DNA of 64,000 nucleotides from Tetrahymena thermophila SB210 (Eukaryota; Ciliophora; Oligohymenophorea; Hymenostomatida; Tetrahymenidae), in NCBI RefSeq assembly GCF_000189635.1, contig NW_002476559.1, forward strand, positions 1,488,001 through 1,552,000. The letters run 5' to 3'. Position 1 is the stretch's first letter. Each line of letters starts with the position of its first letter. Made by a program: the position numbers and the translations under genes. A model generated the notes under the pieces. The model had not been told where the DNA came from. It searched no databases and saw nothing but the letters and a program-made list of their open reading frames with translations. This document shows, piece by piece, positions 24,662 through 35,903 of this stretch.

Positions 24662-27028
24662 ATGGAAGACAGTGAAATTCTAGAAACTCAAATAGTGGAT
24701 TTAACTCAACAGAAGAAAAATCTTGAAAAAAAGCTTGCCGAAGAAACCCAAAAGCTAACTTAGAGTAATGCTGATAAATAAAATTTAAACAATTAAGTTA
24801 GCACTTTAAATTGTCAACTATCACAAGAAAAAAACAAAGTAAGTAACCTTACTACCTAATTAGAGACAGATAAGAAAAATCTTAATTAATAACTAACAAC
24901 AGAGAAAGATAAAAATACAAATTTAACTAAATAGCTTGATGACTTAAGGAAAGAATTAACTGATTAAACTAACAATCTTAAATCTGAATTAGCTCAGCAA
25001 AAAGAGAAAACAAAGGTATCTGAAGACTAAAACAAAACTCTCACCGAGTAAATTACTAACGCAAATAACCTACTCGCATTAGAAAAAGATAATTAAGTTA
25101 AGTTGAAAAACGGGTTTGAGGATGAAAAGAAAAGTCTAAACTAAACTGTGTAAAAAACTCAAAAAGAATTAGAAGTTCTAAAATCTGAAAATAAAACCAT
25201 GAAAAATTCAATTGAAGAATTAAATAAATAATTATCTGAGATGAAATAAAATCTACAAGAAAAAATTGAGGGTTTAGATTTAGCTAATAAAAAACTATCA
25301 GAATAAGAATAAGAGATCTTAAATCTAAAACTGCAAAAAGAAAAAATCATCAAATCTATAAAAAAAAAAAAGTAGATTTATTTTAATCTTGAATAAAAAT
25401 TTAATGATGGATAAAGCTAAAATAAAAAACTTTAATCCACATTAGATGATTCTTTAAGATAATAAAATTAATTTAAACAAGAAATCATCCAATTTTAAGA
25501 ACGAATTCAAGCACTCACTGAAGAAAACAAAAGATTCTAGAATCAACTTTAAGTAGTATCTAAAGAACCGCAAAGTATCTAACAATTTTAAACTACTTCT
25601 TACGACTAGCAATTAAACTTAACCGATCTCTTTAAGAAAAAACCATAAATCAAAGATTTTTTCAACTTTTAATATGAAGAAAGTGAGTAAAATGTAACAG
25701 TAAGCTTATTATCATACTCAAAAGGATCATCCTACATCCTAAGCTAAATCTTAGAAAAGAATATCACTAAATAAAAAAATAATGACAATAGCATATTCAT
25801 CCATAATCACAAAGTTAACGAATTGCAAAGTTCGCTGTTTCTCAACACTAAAAAAATGGGATAACCAATTACTTGCTATAAAAAAAATGAACACAATAAC
25901 TAATCATTAAAAATGAAACATTAGTATTTTGATTAATAAGAAATATAAAATCAACAAATGATCCAAAGTTTCTTAATTGATCTGGTGTCAAATATAAGTG
26001 ACGTCTAAATCCTTGTTGTAAATGAAGTTACTGAGCAAGAATAAAATTTGATAATGAAACTTAAATCAGATTTTTTGCAAAACAAGTATGCAAAAAATGA
26101 TAAATAACTTATTATCATCCATTTACTTACATAGTATGATGAAGAACAAATTGAGGAATATTCTCAAAATATTCAAGGTTTCTTTAAATTAACTGAAAAA
26201 TATCACTAAAACAATAAGTACTTCAAAGATCAAGATTATAAAAATATATCTCATTTTGTCATAGGTAATGAATATCTACAAGAAAAAGAAAAGTATTTTA
26301 CTTTTCCAATCTATAAAATAAAGTAGATGATTTTCGAAGAAATGTTCATTGATGGATACTCTATTTATGATAGAATTTAAGAATTCTTAAACAAATATTA
26401 CTCCTTTTATGTTCAAATCGATAACTAAGATGATATCAAGCGTCAATATCTGGAATAATAACCTTTATTAAAAAATGACAGAAATTAAATAATGATGAGT
26501 TCAAATTAGAATGATTAAGATAACATTTGTGAAAACAATTAAATTAAGGAACTGTTTATAAGAAAAGATAACAATCTAATTCTGAATGAAGAATTATATG
26601 ATTTTTTGGAAGTCAAAAATTACAATTATAAACTTCAATAGAAAACCATAACTGAAGTAAATTACAGACTAGAAGTCTCCAACGATTAATAATAGCTCTT
26701 AGTAATTATCGAAATTCCTGCTAAAGTCGAATAAGCGAAAATTGAATTGTGTGTCAATACTAATAAGCTGCTAATTTTTGCCTAAAAGTTAATACCTAAT
26801 AGTAATAAGTTTTAGAAAATAATATATTAACTACAAAATCATATCTTCTAATACTACGAAATATTTAAAGAACAACCTTTTTAAAATAAAGATGGTGCTT
26901 ATATTGTCTGTCTAAAAAGAATAGAAAAGTATAGTTAATAAAAACTTGCCCAATTATGCAAGAACTTTGAATATTAGTTTTAGCTAAACTAATTTGATTT
27001 TAACAGTTCTCAATAGATAAAAGATTGA
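24662..27028 (+). CDS. Family Y copy 2: coiled coil, degenerate GTPase, HSP20-like
   Basis: This is an intronless reading of 789 codons including the stop (788 aa). Residues 1 to about 310 form a long coiled coil rich in Glu, Lys, Gln, Asn and Leu. Residues about 320-570 match, by pattern, the P-loop GTPase family that is abundant in ciliates. The phosphate-binding loop is SYSKGSSYILSQIL where GKS/T is expected, the G3-like site reads LNTKKMGQPI where DTAG would be expected, and the G4-like site is IIIHLLTQYD where HNxxN-type motifs occur. The segment SDVQILVVNEVTEQEQNLIM fits the conserved switch-distal helix. Residues about 654-780 resemble an HSP20/alpha-crystallin sandwich (LLVIIEIPAKVEQ, KLLIFAQK). 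The three degenerate motifs argue against GTP hydrolysis. The role is unknown; a chaperone or scaffold role is only a guess. Confidence 0.8.
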
Positions 27029-27383
27029 TAAATAAATTTATAAATAAATAAACAAATATATTCTCATATATAGATAGATAGATAGCTCTTTACTATTAAT
27101 GTATTTTTTTGTTTTTTATTATTTGTCCTTTGATTTAGTTAATGAAATCTGTATTAAAAATTATTATTTTTGAGCACATGAAATTTTTTTTTCTGCTTAT
27201 ATAATATTTGCACCTTAAGATGAAGTACCTAAAATAAATAAAGATTCTTTTATATTTTTAGATTTAGAATATTTTGCAACTTAGATAAGGGCAAATCATT
27301 AAATTCTAAATTTTTATTTCATTATAAAATCTTTTCCTCATTAGGGAGAAAAATATACTCTTGTTTATTATGTTAAATAGAAT

Positions 27384-27520
27384 GTTTTCAGATATTGCTA
27401 CATAATTAAATGTCAATATGTGAATCTTGAAGAAGAGGCTAATTGGTATAGCTCAATTTCTCATTCTATTCTTAAGATTTATCGCAATAAGGCAATAAGC
27501 GGGGAGAATCTATCTCTGTA
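27384..27520 (+). repeat. Coding-like duplicated fragment, copy 1
   Basis: This segment is less AT-rich than its surroundings and occurs again at 32559-32690. Read on the plus strand, both copies give the same peptide (VNLEEEANWYSSISHSILKI) without a stop. They diverge just after it, where this copy carries a short insertion. No start, stop or full domain is present. It may be a relic of a transposase or other gene; identity is not established. Confidence 0.45.
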
Positions 27521-27738
27521 ATATTAGAATATCTTTATAATTTAGTAATAGAAATATTAAAACAATTGCTGCTTAGGCTAAGAGATGCTTATTTTTATTC
27601 TTTTATTTAAATTATTGATCATCTCTTTAGCTACATTTTAAAAAAATAAGTAATACAGACAGACTTACATAAAAAATGAATTTATTAAGTTTTAAAATTT
27701 CAATGATTGATAAACTGACAATTAATTTTTATCTGATG

Positions 27739-27818
27739 TTAGAATATTTGAAAATGTTAGAATAATAATAATAGTAAAAATAGTATCAGCAATTATTTAA
27801 TATTAGTTGAATATTCTA
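27739..27818. promoter_or_regulatory. Degenerate palindromic element before the Y relic
   Basis: The outer arms TTAGAATATT and GAATATTCTA are kept, but the loop is longer than in the other copies. It precedes a decayed gene, consistent with duplication of the upstream DNA followed by decay. Confidence 0.35.
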
Positions 27819-27886
27819 AAATGATTCTATATATTTAGAAGTATTTAATTATATAATCAAAATAAAATAACCAACTAATAAATCAA

Positions 27887-28527
27887 ATAGAAGAAACAAA
27901 AAAATTATATCTCGAATCCACACTTTAAATCTAGAGAGGCAAATATCTAAAAAAAGTTAACCAAATAAACCCAAATGAAGCAGCAAGAAGATCAGATTAA
28001 CTACGAAGTATAATTTTATTTGTTAAAAGCTCAACTAAGACTCTAAAATAAGAAAATAAAGGATTTTACTATTGAATTAGAGACAGAAAAGAGTAATCTA
28101 AATTAATAGCTAACAACAGAGAAAATAAAATTTACAAATCTAACCTAATATTTAGAATACTAAAAAAACTAACTGATTAAATTGAAAACCTTAAATCTTA
28201 ATATAAGCTCAACAATAAGAGAAAATAAACAATATTAGAAAGCAATCCGATAACTAAATAAAGATTCTCAATGAGTAAATTACTAATGTAAATAAACTAC
28301 CCGTGCTAGAAATAGAAAAAGTAAGCAATATGACAAAAGAATCAGAAGGATAAAAAAAAATTCACACTGAGTTAATTTTTAAAGCAATTAAGCTAATCAA
28401 ATTAAAAAAAGAGAAAGTAAGAAATCCGACAAAACAATCCGAAGACTAAATAAAGTAAATAAACTACTTGTGTCAGGATAAGAGAAAGTTGTTAACATAA
28501 TTAAAGAATTTAAGGATAAATATCAGA
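27887..28527 (+). pseudogene. Decayed 5' relic of a family Y gene
   Basis: This is similar to the first several hundred bases of the other Y genes: the same start context followed by coiled-coil codons. The start codon has become ATA (27887-27889), an in-frame TGA appears near 28070, and the coiled-coil frame shifts repeatedly. The GTPase-like and HSP20-like parts are absent; the sequence runs into non-coding repeats at about 28530. It is a clear pseudogene fragment. Confidence 0.75.
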
Positions 28528-28542
28528 ATTTTTCAAAGCTAA

Positions 28543-29120
28543 TAAATTTAAGTTTTTAAGTTAAATTCTTTTATATATGAATTTGATTATTTTAATAGAA
28601 TAAAATAATATATTTAAATAAATATTGTTAATAAATAAAAAATTGAAATTTTCCTTTTCTCATTGAGTTTATTTATATTCTAATTAAATTTAATAGAATT
28701 TAAGGATTAGAATGAGTTTTAATTTAGTAAAATAATATACTTAAATAAATATTTTTTAAAAATTTATTATTTGAAGTTCCATCAGAATATTTCAAACCAA
28801 ATAAATTTAATTTTATAAGTTAAATTCTTTTATAGATGAATTAGATTATTTTAGAATAAATAGAATAATATATTTAAATAAATATTGTTTTTTAATGAAA
28901 AATTTAAATTTTCCTATATTCTTTGAGCTTATATTCTATATTAATTATTTTATTTAATATGTTTTAAGGATTTGAATGTGTTTTATGTCAGTAAAATAAT
29001 AAATAAATACATACATAAAAATAAATAAATATTTTTAAACAATTCATTATTTGATTTCATCATAATTTTCCAAAGCAAATAAATTTAAACTTTAAGTTAC
29101 TTTTTTCTACGAATTAGATT
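28543..29120. repeat. Tandem non-coding repeat, unit about 260 bp
   Basis: Landmark sequences such as AAGTTAAATTCTTTTATA followed by GAATT recur at about 28559, 28818 and, weaker, 29093, giving a unit of roughly 260-275 bp in three diverged copies. Each unit also carries TTTGAAGTTCCATCAG-like and TATTTAAATAAATATT-like blocks. Related units occur at 36410-37330 upstream of the 37.6-kb gene. Confidence 0.6.
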
Positions 29121-29214
29121 ATTTTAGAATAGAATAAAATAAATTATTTTAAATAGTATTTTTTAATAAAAATTAATAAATATGTTCTTTTTTTCTATTC
29201 TATTTTTAAATATA

Positions 29215-29345
29215 TTCTAAATATTCTAATTTTTTATTAAATATCATCTTAATATTCTAATTTTTTATTAAATATCTTCTTAATATTCTAAATTTTTATT
29301 AAATATTTACTTAATATTCTAATTTTTTATTAAATATTTGCCAAA
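29215..29345. repeat. Tandem repeat, unit about 32 bp
   Basis: About four copies of a unit containing AATATTCTAATTTTTTATTA followed by AATATC lie head to tail, just upstream of the 29.4-kb gene. A similar shorter array lies at about 37420-37505 before the 37.6-kb gene. Confidence 0.65.
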
Positions 29346-29430
29346 TAATCTAAAATATCTCTTTATATTTCGAAGCATTTTAATTAAATTTAATTATTAA
29401 TTAATCAAAATTAAATAAAATAACAACCTA

Positions 29431-31914
29431 ATGAATAAAATAGAAGATTTAAGAGAATCACTAAATAAAAAAATAGATTCACTAAATGCAGAGAATGCTA
29501 ACCTCTAAAAAAAGCTTGAAGACACCTAAAAGTTTACAATTGAAAAAACCAATTTAAACAATTAAATTAACTCTCTAAATAGTCAATTAACACAAGAAAA
29601 AAACAAGGTAAAAGATCTTACCACTTAATTGGAATCAGAAAAAAAAAATTTAACTACTGAGAAAGGTAAAGTAAACTCTCTGACAAAGAAATCTGAAGAA
29701 GAAAAGAAAATTCTAACTAACTAAATTACTAACCTTAATGCTGAACTTGCACAATAAAAAGAGAAAGTAAATAATTTGACTAAGCAATTAGAAGACTAAA
29801 AGAAAGCTCTTAATAACTAAATTAATAGTCTAAACAACTAACTGGTGTAAGAAAAAGAAAAAATTGATAATTTGAATTAAGAGGCCTTGGATGAAAAGAA
29901 AACTCTGTTTTCAGTTCAAAAAGAATTGGAAGTTGTAAAATCTGAAAAAAATACTCTGATTGAGAAAAATAAACAATTTTAGAAAAACTAATAAGACTAA
30001 TATGATAATTTAAATGCAGAATTAAAAAAAGAAAAATAAGAATTTAACAATCTGCAAAAGGAGATGTAGAATTAACTTAAACAAAAAGATGAGTTATTAG
30101 ATGCTGCCAATAAAACTTTATCAGAAATAAAAAAAGAAAACTAAAATTTAAACAGTTAGAAAGATAAAATTCTCGAATCAATAAAATTAAAATCATCAAA
30201 ATATAAACAACTTAAATAAAAATGTCATGATACATAAAGTTAAAATGATAAACTTTAATAGTCATTAGATGATTTGTCTAGATAATCCCAAGAATTTAAA
30301 TAATAAGTCATTTAATAGTAAGAAAGAATTAAATTAATCATAGAAGAAAACGAAAGATTCTAGAATCAACTTTAAGTGGTATCTCGAGGACCATAAAGTA
30401 TCAAAGAATTTTAGACTGTTTCTTATAACCAGTAAATAAACTTATCTGATCTCTTTATGGATAAACCAAAAATCAAAGATTTTTTCAAATTTTAATATGA
30501 AGAAGGCATGTAAAAAAAAACAGTAAGCTTATTGTCATACTCAAAAGGTTCATCCTAAATCCTAAGCTAGATTTTAAAAAAGAATATCACTAAACAAAAA
30601 AACAATGAAAATGACCTCTTCATCTATAATCACGAAGTTAACAAAAAACAAAGTTCCCTATTTCTTAACACTAAAAAAATGGGATAACCAATTACTTGCT
30701 ATAAAAGAAGTGAAAACAATCAATCATTACATTTCGATGAAAAAGAAATACAAAATCGCTTAATGATTCAAAATTTCTTAATTGACTTGATTTCAAATAT
30801 TAGCGACATCTAAATCTTAATTGTAAATGAAGTTACTGAGCAAGAGTAAAATTTGATAATGAAACTAAAATAGGACTTTTTGTTAAGCAAACAAATAAAT
30901 GATTAAAAATAACTAATTATCATCCATTTACTTACAAAGTATGATGAAAAGTAAATTGAGTAATATTCAGAAAAAATCCAAGGCTTCTTTAAATTAACTG
31001 AAATATATTAGGAAAACAATTAATACTTCAAAGATTAAGAGTGCAAAAATGTATCTCATTTTATTGTAGGTAATGAACATCTATAAGAAAAAGAAAAATA
31101 TTTCGATTTTCCTATCAATAAAATAAGGAGGATAATTTTTGAAGAAGTGTTTATTGATGGATACTCTCTCTATGATAGAATTTAGGAATTCTTAAATTAA
31201 TATTATACATTTTATGTTCGAATCTCCTAGAAGGAAACTGATACTTAGCGCTAAATGATTGGGTAAGGCTAAGAAGAGTAGTTCTTAAAGTAGAAAGATC
31301 AAGACAAATCGTATGAATTTTCCAGCAATTAAGATATTTAAAGCAATTAATAAATTTAAGGCAATTAAGAAATTTAAAAACATTAAGAAATTTAAAGCAA
31401 TTAAGAAATTTAAAACAATTTAGAAATTATTCCTGATAGCGATTAAATTATAAAATTATTTATTCAAAATGAAAACGATTTAATTCTGGATGAAGAGTTA
31501 TATAAGTTTTAGGAAGTCAAAAACTACAATTATAAACTTCAAAAGAAAGCTATATCTGAAGTGAATTACGATTTAATCCCCTCCAAAGATGAATTGTTGA
31601 TTACAGTAATTATTGAAATTCCTGCTAAAGTTGAATAAGTAAAAATTGAATTGACTCTTAATACTAATAAGCTGCTAATTTTTGCATAAAAGCAAATACC
31701 TAACAGCAATAAGTTTTAACAAATAACATATTAACTACAAAATCATATCTTCTAATTCTACCAGATATGCAAAAAAAAACCTTTTGAAAATAAAGATGGT
31801 GTTTATTTTATTAATCTAAAAAGAATGACCAAGTATAATAAAAAAAAACTTGTAAATCTATGTAAAGATTTTGAAACTTAGTATTAACTAAAATAGCTTT
31901 ATCACAATAGTTGA
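29431..31914 (+). CDS. Family Y copy 3: coiled coil, degenerate GTPase, HSP20-like
   Basis: This is an intronless frame of 828 codons including the stop (827 aa), starting MNKIEDLRESLNKKIDSLNA. The coiled coil occupies about 1-340. The GTPase-like domain (about 345-600) has SYSKGSSQILSQIL in place of the P-loop lysine motif, LNTKKMGQPITCY, and IIIHLLTKYDEKQIEQY. A Gln/Asn/Ile-rich linker built from an 18-nt repeat covers about 631-666. The HSP20-like end (from about 696) contains LITVIIEIPAKVEQ and KLLIFAQK and ends in TGA 31912-31914. From about 30496 to 31600 it is nearly identical to the 37.6-kb copy, with one difference seen. The rest is more diverged, which points to gene conversion or a very recent exchange. 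Confidence 0.8.
31324..31428 (+). repeat. 18-nt coding repeat (Gln-rich linker) in copy 3
   Basis: Nearly six units of 18 nt, of the form AGCAATTAAGAAATTTAA, encode SNQEIQ-type hexapeptides in which every Gln is TAA. It lies between the GTPase-like and HSP20-like domains. The same array, apparently identical, is at 39467-39571. Confidence 0.8.
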
Positions 31915-33005
31915 AAACTTATTCAATTTATATATAGATTAACAAATGAATAAATAAATAAATAAATTCCCTTATATTACTAAGTATTTGTTTTTAATAT
32001 CCTATATATTGTAGTTCATTGAAAATTATTTGATTTGAATCTTATTAACTTACTTATTAATTTTTTTAATTTAATTTATCAATAATTCTAAAAATTTTTT
32101 TTTATAATCGAGAATCTAAAAAAAGAAATTTATCGATAAATTTTATAAAATAATTTTTCTTACCAATAATTTGAAAAAAATAGCTTGCTCATAGATATTA
32201 AATCTTACTAATATTTTATTTATATTAAGCTTAAAATACTTTATGAAAATCGTTATCAGCAAAGATAAAATATTATTGCTAAGAAGTCATCATTAAGATC
32301 ACTGATTAGTATTGATTTAAATTTTGAATAAAAATTGTTTTTTTTGAGATCATGAAATTTTTTTTTCTGCTAATTTAATATCTGCACCTTAAGATCAAGT
32401 ACCTAAGATAAATAAAAATTCTTTTATATTTTTAGATTTAGAATATTTTACAACTTAGATTAGGGGTAAATCATTAAATTCTAAATTTTTATTAAATTAT
32501 AAACTCTTTTCCTGATTAGAGAGAACAATATACTCTTGTATAAATAGTTATATAGAATGTTTTCAGATATTACTACATAATTAAGTACCAATCTGTGAAT
32601 CTTGAAGAAGAGGCTAATTGGTATTCTTCAATTTCTCATTCTATTCTTAAGATTTATCGCAATCAGTGGGGAGAATCTGGCTCTGTATGTATATTAGGCT
32701 GTGTAAAATTTAATGATTCTAATATGATAGGATATTTATAATTATTTTTATAGACAGAATATAAATTAGGAAGAAATAGAGGATTTCCTCTTTTAAATAT
32801 TAGAATTAATATCTTTTCAATTTAGTAATAGAAATATTAAAACAATTGCTACTTAGACTAAGAGATGTTTATTTTTATACTTTTATATCATCTCTTTAGC
32901 TACATTTAAAAAAATATAAAATAAGTAATACATAGAGAGAGAGAGAAAAAAAAATAAATTTATTAAGTTTTAAAATTTCAAATGAATGATAATTTTTATC
33001 TGATA
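31915..33005. other. Intergenic DNA with duplicated motifs
   Basis: This contains flank sequence shared with 27200-27300 (a GATAAATAAAAATTCTTTTA run near 32407), the second copy of the coding-like fragment at 32559-32690, and a short GA run near 32935-32946. No gene was recognised. Confidence 0.5.
32559..32690 (+). repeat. Coding-like duplicated fragment, copy 2
   Basis: This is the second copy of the fragment at 27384. It reads open on the plus strand, with VNLEEEANWYSS followed by a segment ending RNQWGESGSV. The pattern H-S-x-x-x-I-x-x-x-W-G faintly recalls the end of ISXO2-like DDE transposases, but this is too short and diverged to claim. Confidence 0.4.
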
Positions 33006-33097
33006 TTAGAATATTTAAAAATATTAGAATAATAATAAGAATAATAACATTAATAAAAATAATACCAGCTATTATGAAATATATGTTGAATATTCTA
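33006..33097. promoter_or_regulatory. Palindromic upstream element, family Y copy 4
   Basis: The outer arms TTAGAATATT and GAATATTCTA are conserved around an enlarged loop. The position matches the elements upstream of the other copies. Confidence 0.35.
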
Positions 33098-33263
33098 AAA
33101 TGGTTCTATATATTTAGAGGTATTTAATTAAATTTTATCATTAAATAATCAAAATAAAATAACCAACTAATAAATCAACTAGAGAAACAAAAAAAATTAG
33201 ATCTCAAATACAGACTAGACTTTAAATCTAGAGATCTAAAAAAAGTTTACCAAAGAACCCCAA

Positions 33264-35903
33264 ATGAATCAACAAGCAAATAAGATTAACTACGAATAAT
33301 ATTTAGAATAATAATATGAATTTCTTATTACTGAATTATAGACAGATTACAGTAAGCTAAATTAATAGCTAACAGCAGAAAAAAGAATATGCACAAATCT
33401 AACTGATTAAATTGAAAACCTTAAATCTTAATTATCTCAACAATAAGAGAAAACAAACAATCTTAAAAAGCAATCTGAAGACTAAATAAAGACTCTCAAT
33501 GAGTAAATTATTAATATAAATAATCTACTCGTGCTAGAAAAAGAAAAAGCAAGCAATATGAAAAAACAATCCGAAGACTAAAAAAAAACTCTCACTGAGT
33601 AAATTTCTAAAACAAATGAGCTACTCAAGTTAGAAAAAGAGAAAGTGAGCAATCTAATAAAGCAATCTGAAGACTAAAAAAAAACTTTGACTGAGTAAAT
33701 TACTAAGGCTGATAACCTACTCATATTAGAAAAAGAGAAAGTAAGTAATTTGACAAAGCAATCTGAAGACTAAAAAAAAACTTTCACTGATTAGATTTCT
33801 AAAGCAAATGAGCTACTCATGTTAGAAAAAGTGAAAGTAAGTAATCTGACAAAGTAATCAGAAGACTAAATAATAGCTCTTAATGAATAAATTACTCAAG
33901 TAAATAAACTACTTGTGTTAGAATAAGAGAAAGTCGTTAATATGACGAAAGAATTTAAGGATAAAAAGACAAATCTAAAGTAAACTCTGTAAACAACTCA
34001 ATAGGAATTAGAAGTTGTAAAATCTGAAAAAAATACCATTCTTGAGAAAAATAAAAAAACAGAAGAATAATAAGTTCACTTAATAAATCAGTTGAAACAT
34101 TTAAATGAAGAATTAAAGAAATAATTATAGGAGATGACATAGAATCTAAAAGAAAAAAATGAAAAATTAAATTTAGCTGATAAATAATTATTAAATTATA
34201 ATGAAGAAATCTTATTCCTAAAATAAAAATAAACAAAAATCATAAATGCATTAAAGAAAAAATAGTAGAGTTATTAGCACCTTTAACAAAATTATAATGA
34301 TGAATAAAGTTAAAATAAATAACTTTAATCCACATTAGATGATTTTTTAAGAAAACAAAATGAGTTTAAATAAGAAATCATAGAATTGTAAGAATAAATT
34401 CAAGGAATAACAGAATAAAAGCAATTATTATAGAATCAACTTTAGGTAGTATCTGGAGAACGACAAAGCATCTAACAATTCTAAATTACTTCTTACGACT
34501 AGTAAATAAACTTAACCCATCTCTTTATGGATAAACCAAAAATCTAAGATTTTTTCAGCTTTTAATATGAAGAAAGCATGTAAGACATAACAGTAAGCTT
34601 ATTATCATACTAAAAAGGATCATCCTACATCCTAAGCTAAATATTAGAAAAGAATATTACAAAAAAAAAAAATAATGACAATAACTTATTCATCCATAAT
34701 CACAAAGTTAATGAATATCTAAGTTCGCGATTTCTTAACACTAAAAAAATGGGATTACCAATTACTTGCTATAAAAAAAATGAAAACAATAACTCATAAT
34801 AATTAACTAAAAATAAATATTTTGATGAATAAGAAAAAAAAAATCAATAAATGATTCAAAATTTCTTAATTGATTTGGTGTCAAATATAAGTGATGTCTA
34901 AATCCTTGTAGTAAATGAAGTTACTGAGCAAGAATAAAATTTGATAGCAAGACTTAAATCAGATTTTTTGCAAAATAAGTATGTTAAGGATGATAAATAA
35001 CTTATTGTCATTCATTTACTTACAGAGTATAATGAAGAATAGCTTGAAGAATATTCTCAAAAAATCCAAGGTTTCTTTAAACTAACTGAAAAACAACAGT
35101 AAAACTATAAGTACTTCAAAGATCAAGATTATAAAAGTATATCTCATTTTATCATAGGTAATGAATATCTATAGGAAAAAGAAAAGTACTTTACTTTTCC
35201 AATCAATAAAATAAAGTCGATCATTTTCGAAGAAATGATCATTGATGGATACTCTATTTATGATAGAATTTAGGAATTCTTAAACAAATATTACACCTTC
35301 TATGTTCAAATCTCTCATAAATAAAATTTTACCAAGAGCAAATAGTAGGGGTAATAATGCTCACAATAAAATGATATAAATCAAAAAATATTTAATTCAA
35401 AATATAATGATTAACATAACATTTGTGAAAGGGATTAAATGAAATTATTTATTCAAAGTGAAAACGATTTGATTCTGAATGATGAATTATATGATTTTTT
35501 GGAAGTCAAAAATTACAATTATAAACTTCAAAAGAAAACTATAACAGAAGTAAATTACAATCTAAATCTCTCGAATGATGAATAATAGCTTTAAGTAAAA
35601 ATCGAAATTCCTGCTAAAGTCTAATAAGTAGAAATTGAATTGAGTGTCAATACTAATAAGCTGCTAATTTTTGCCTAAAAATCAATACCCAATAGTAGTA
35701 AGTGTTAGTAAATAATGTATTAACTTCAAAATCATATTTTCGAGTACTACGAACTATTTAAAGAAAAACATTTTGAAAATAAAGATGGTGTTTATATTAT
35801 CACTCTAAAAAGATTAGAAAAGTATAAGTAATCTAAACTTGCCTAATTATGTAGGAACATTGAATCTTTTTATTAGCTAAACTAGTTTGATTTTAATTGT
35901 TGA
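33264..35903 (+). CDS. Family Y copy 4: longest coiled coil, degenerate GTPase, HSP20-like
   Basis: This is an open frame of 880 codons including the stop (879 aa). The ancestral start seems lost: the bases aligned to the usual ATG read CTAGAGAAAC near 33178, and a base insertion near 33258-33262 shifts the upstream frame. The first usable in-frame ATG is at 33264, inside the old coiled coil. The coiled coil is enlarged by five 96-bp repeats. The GTPase-like domain (about 425-680) has SYQKGSSYILSQILEKN, LNTKKMGLPITCY and IVIHLLTEYNEEQ. The HSP20-like part runs from about 750 to the end (LQVKIEIPAKV, KLLIFAQK). The stop is TGA 35901-35903. It may be functional with a new start, or a young pseudogene whose body has not yet decayed. 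Confidence 0.7.
33468..33947 (+). repeat. Five 96-bp coding repeats in copy 4
   Basis: Units begin at 33468, 33564, 33660, 33756 and 33852, exactly 96 bp apart. Each encodes 32 residues of the type KQSEDQKKTLTEQI followed by a LLxLEKEKVSN segment. The length of 32 is not a multiple of seven, so the heptad phase slips at each unit, giving a regular break in the coiled coil. Other Y copies have one or two such units. Confidence 0.85.

Noticed and set aside
33468..33947. Regular repeat considered as a CRISPR array
   Set aside because: The units are continuous coding repeats of 96 bp without unique spacers, in a eukaryotic gene.
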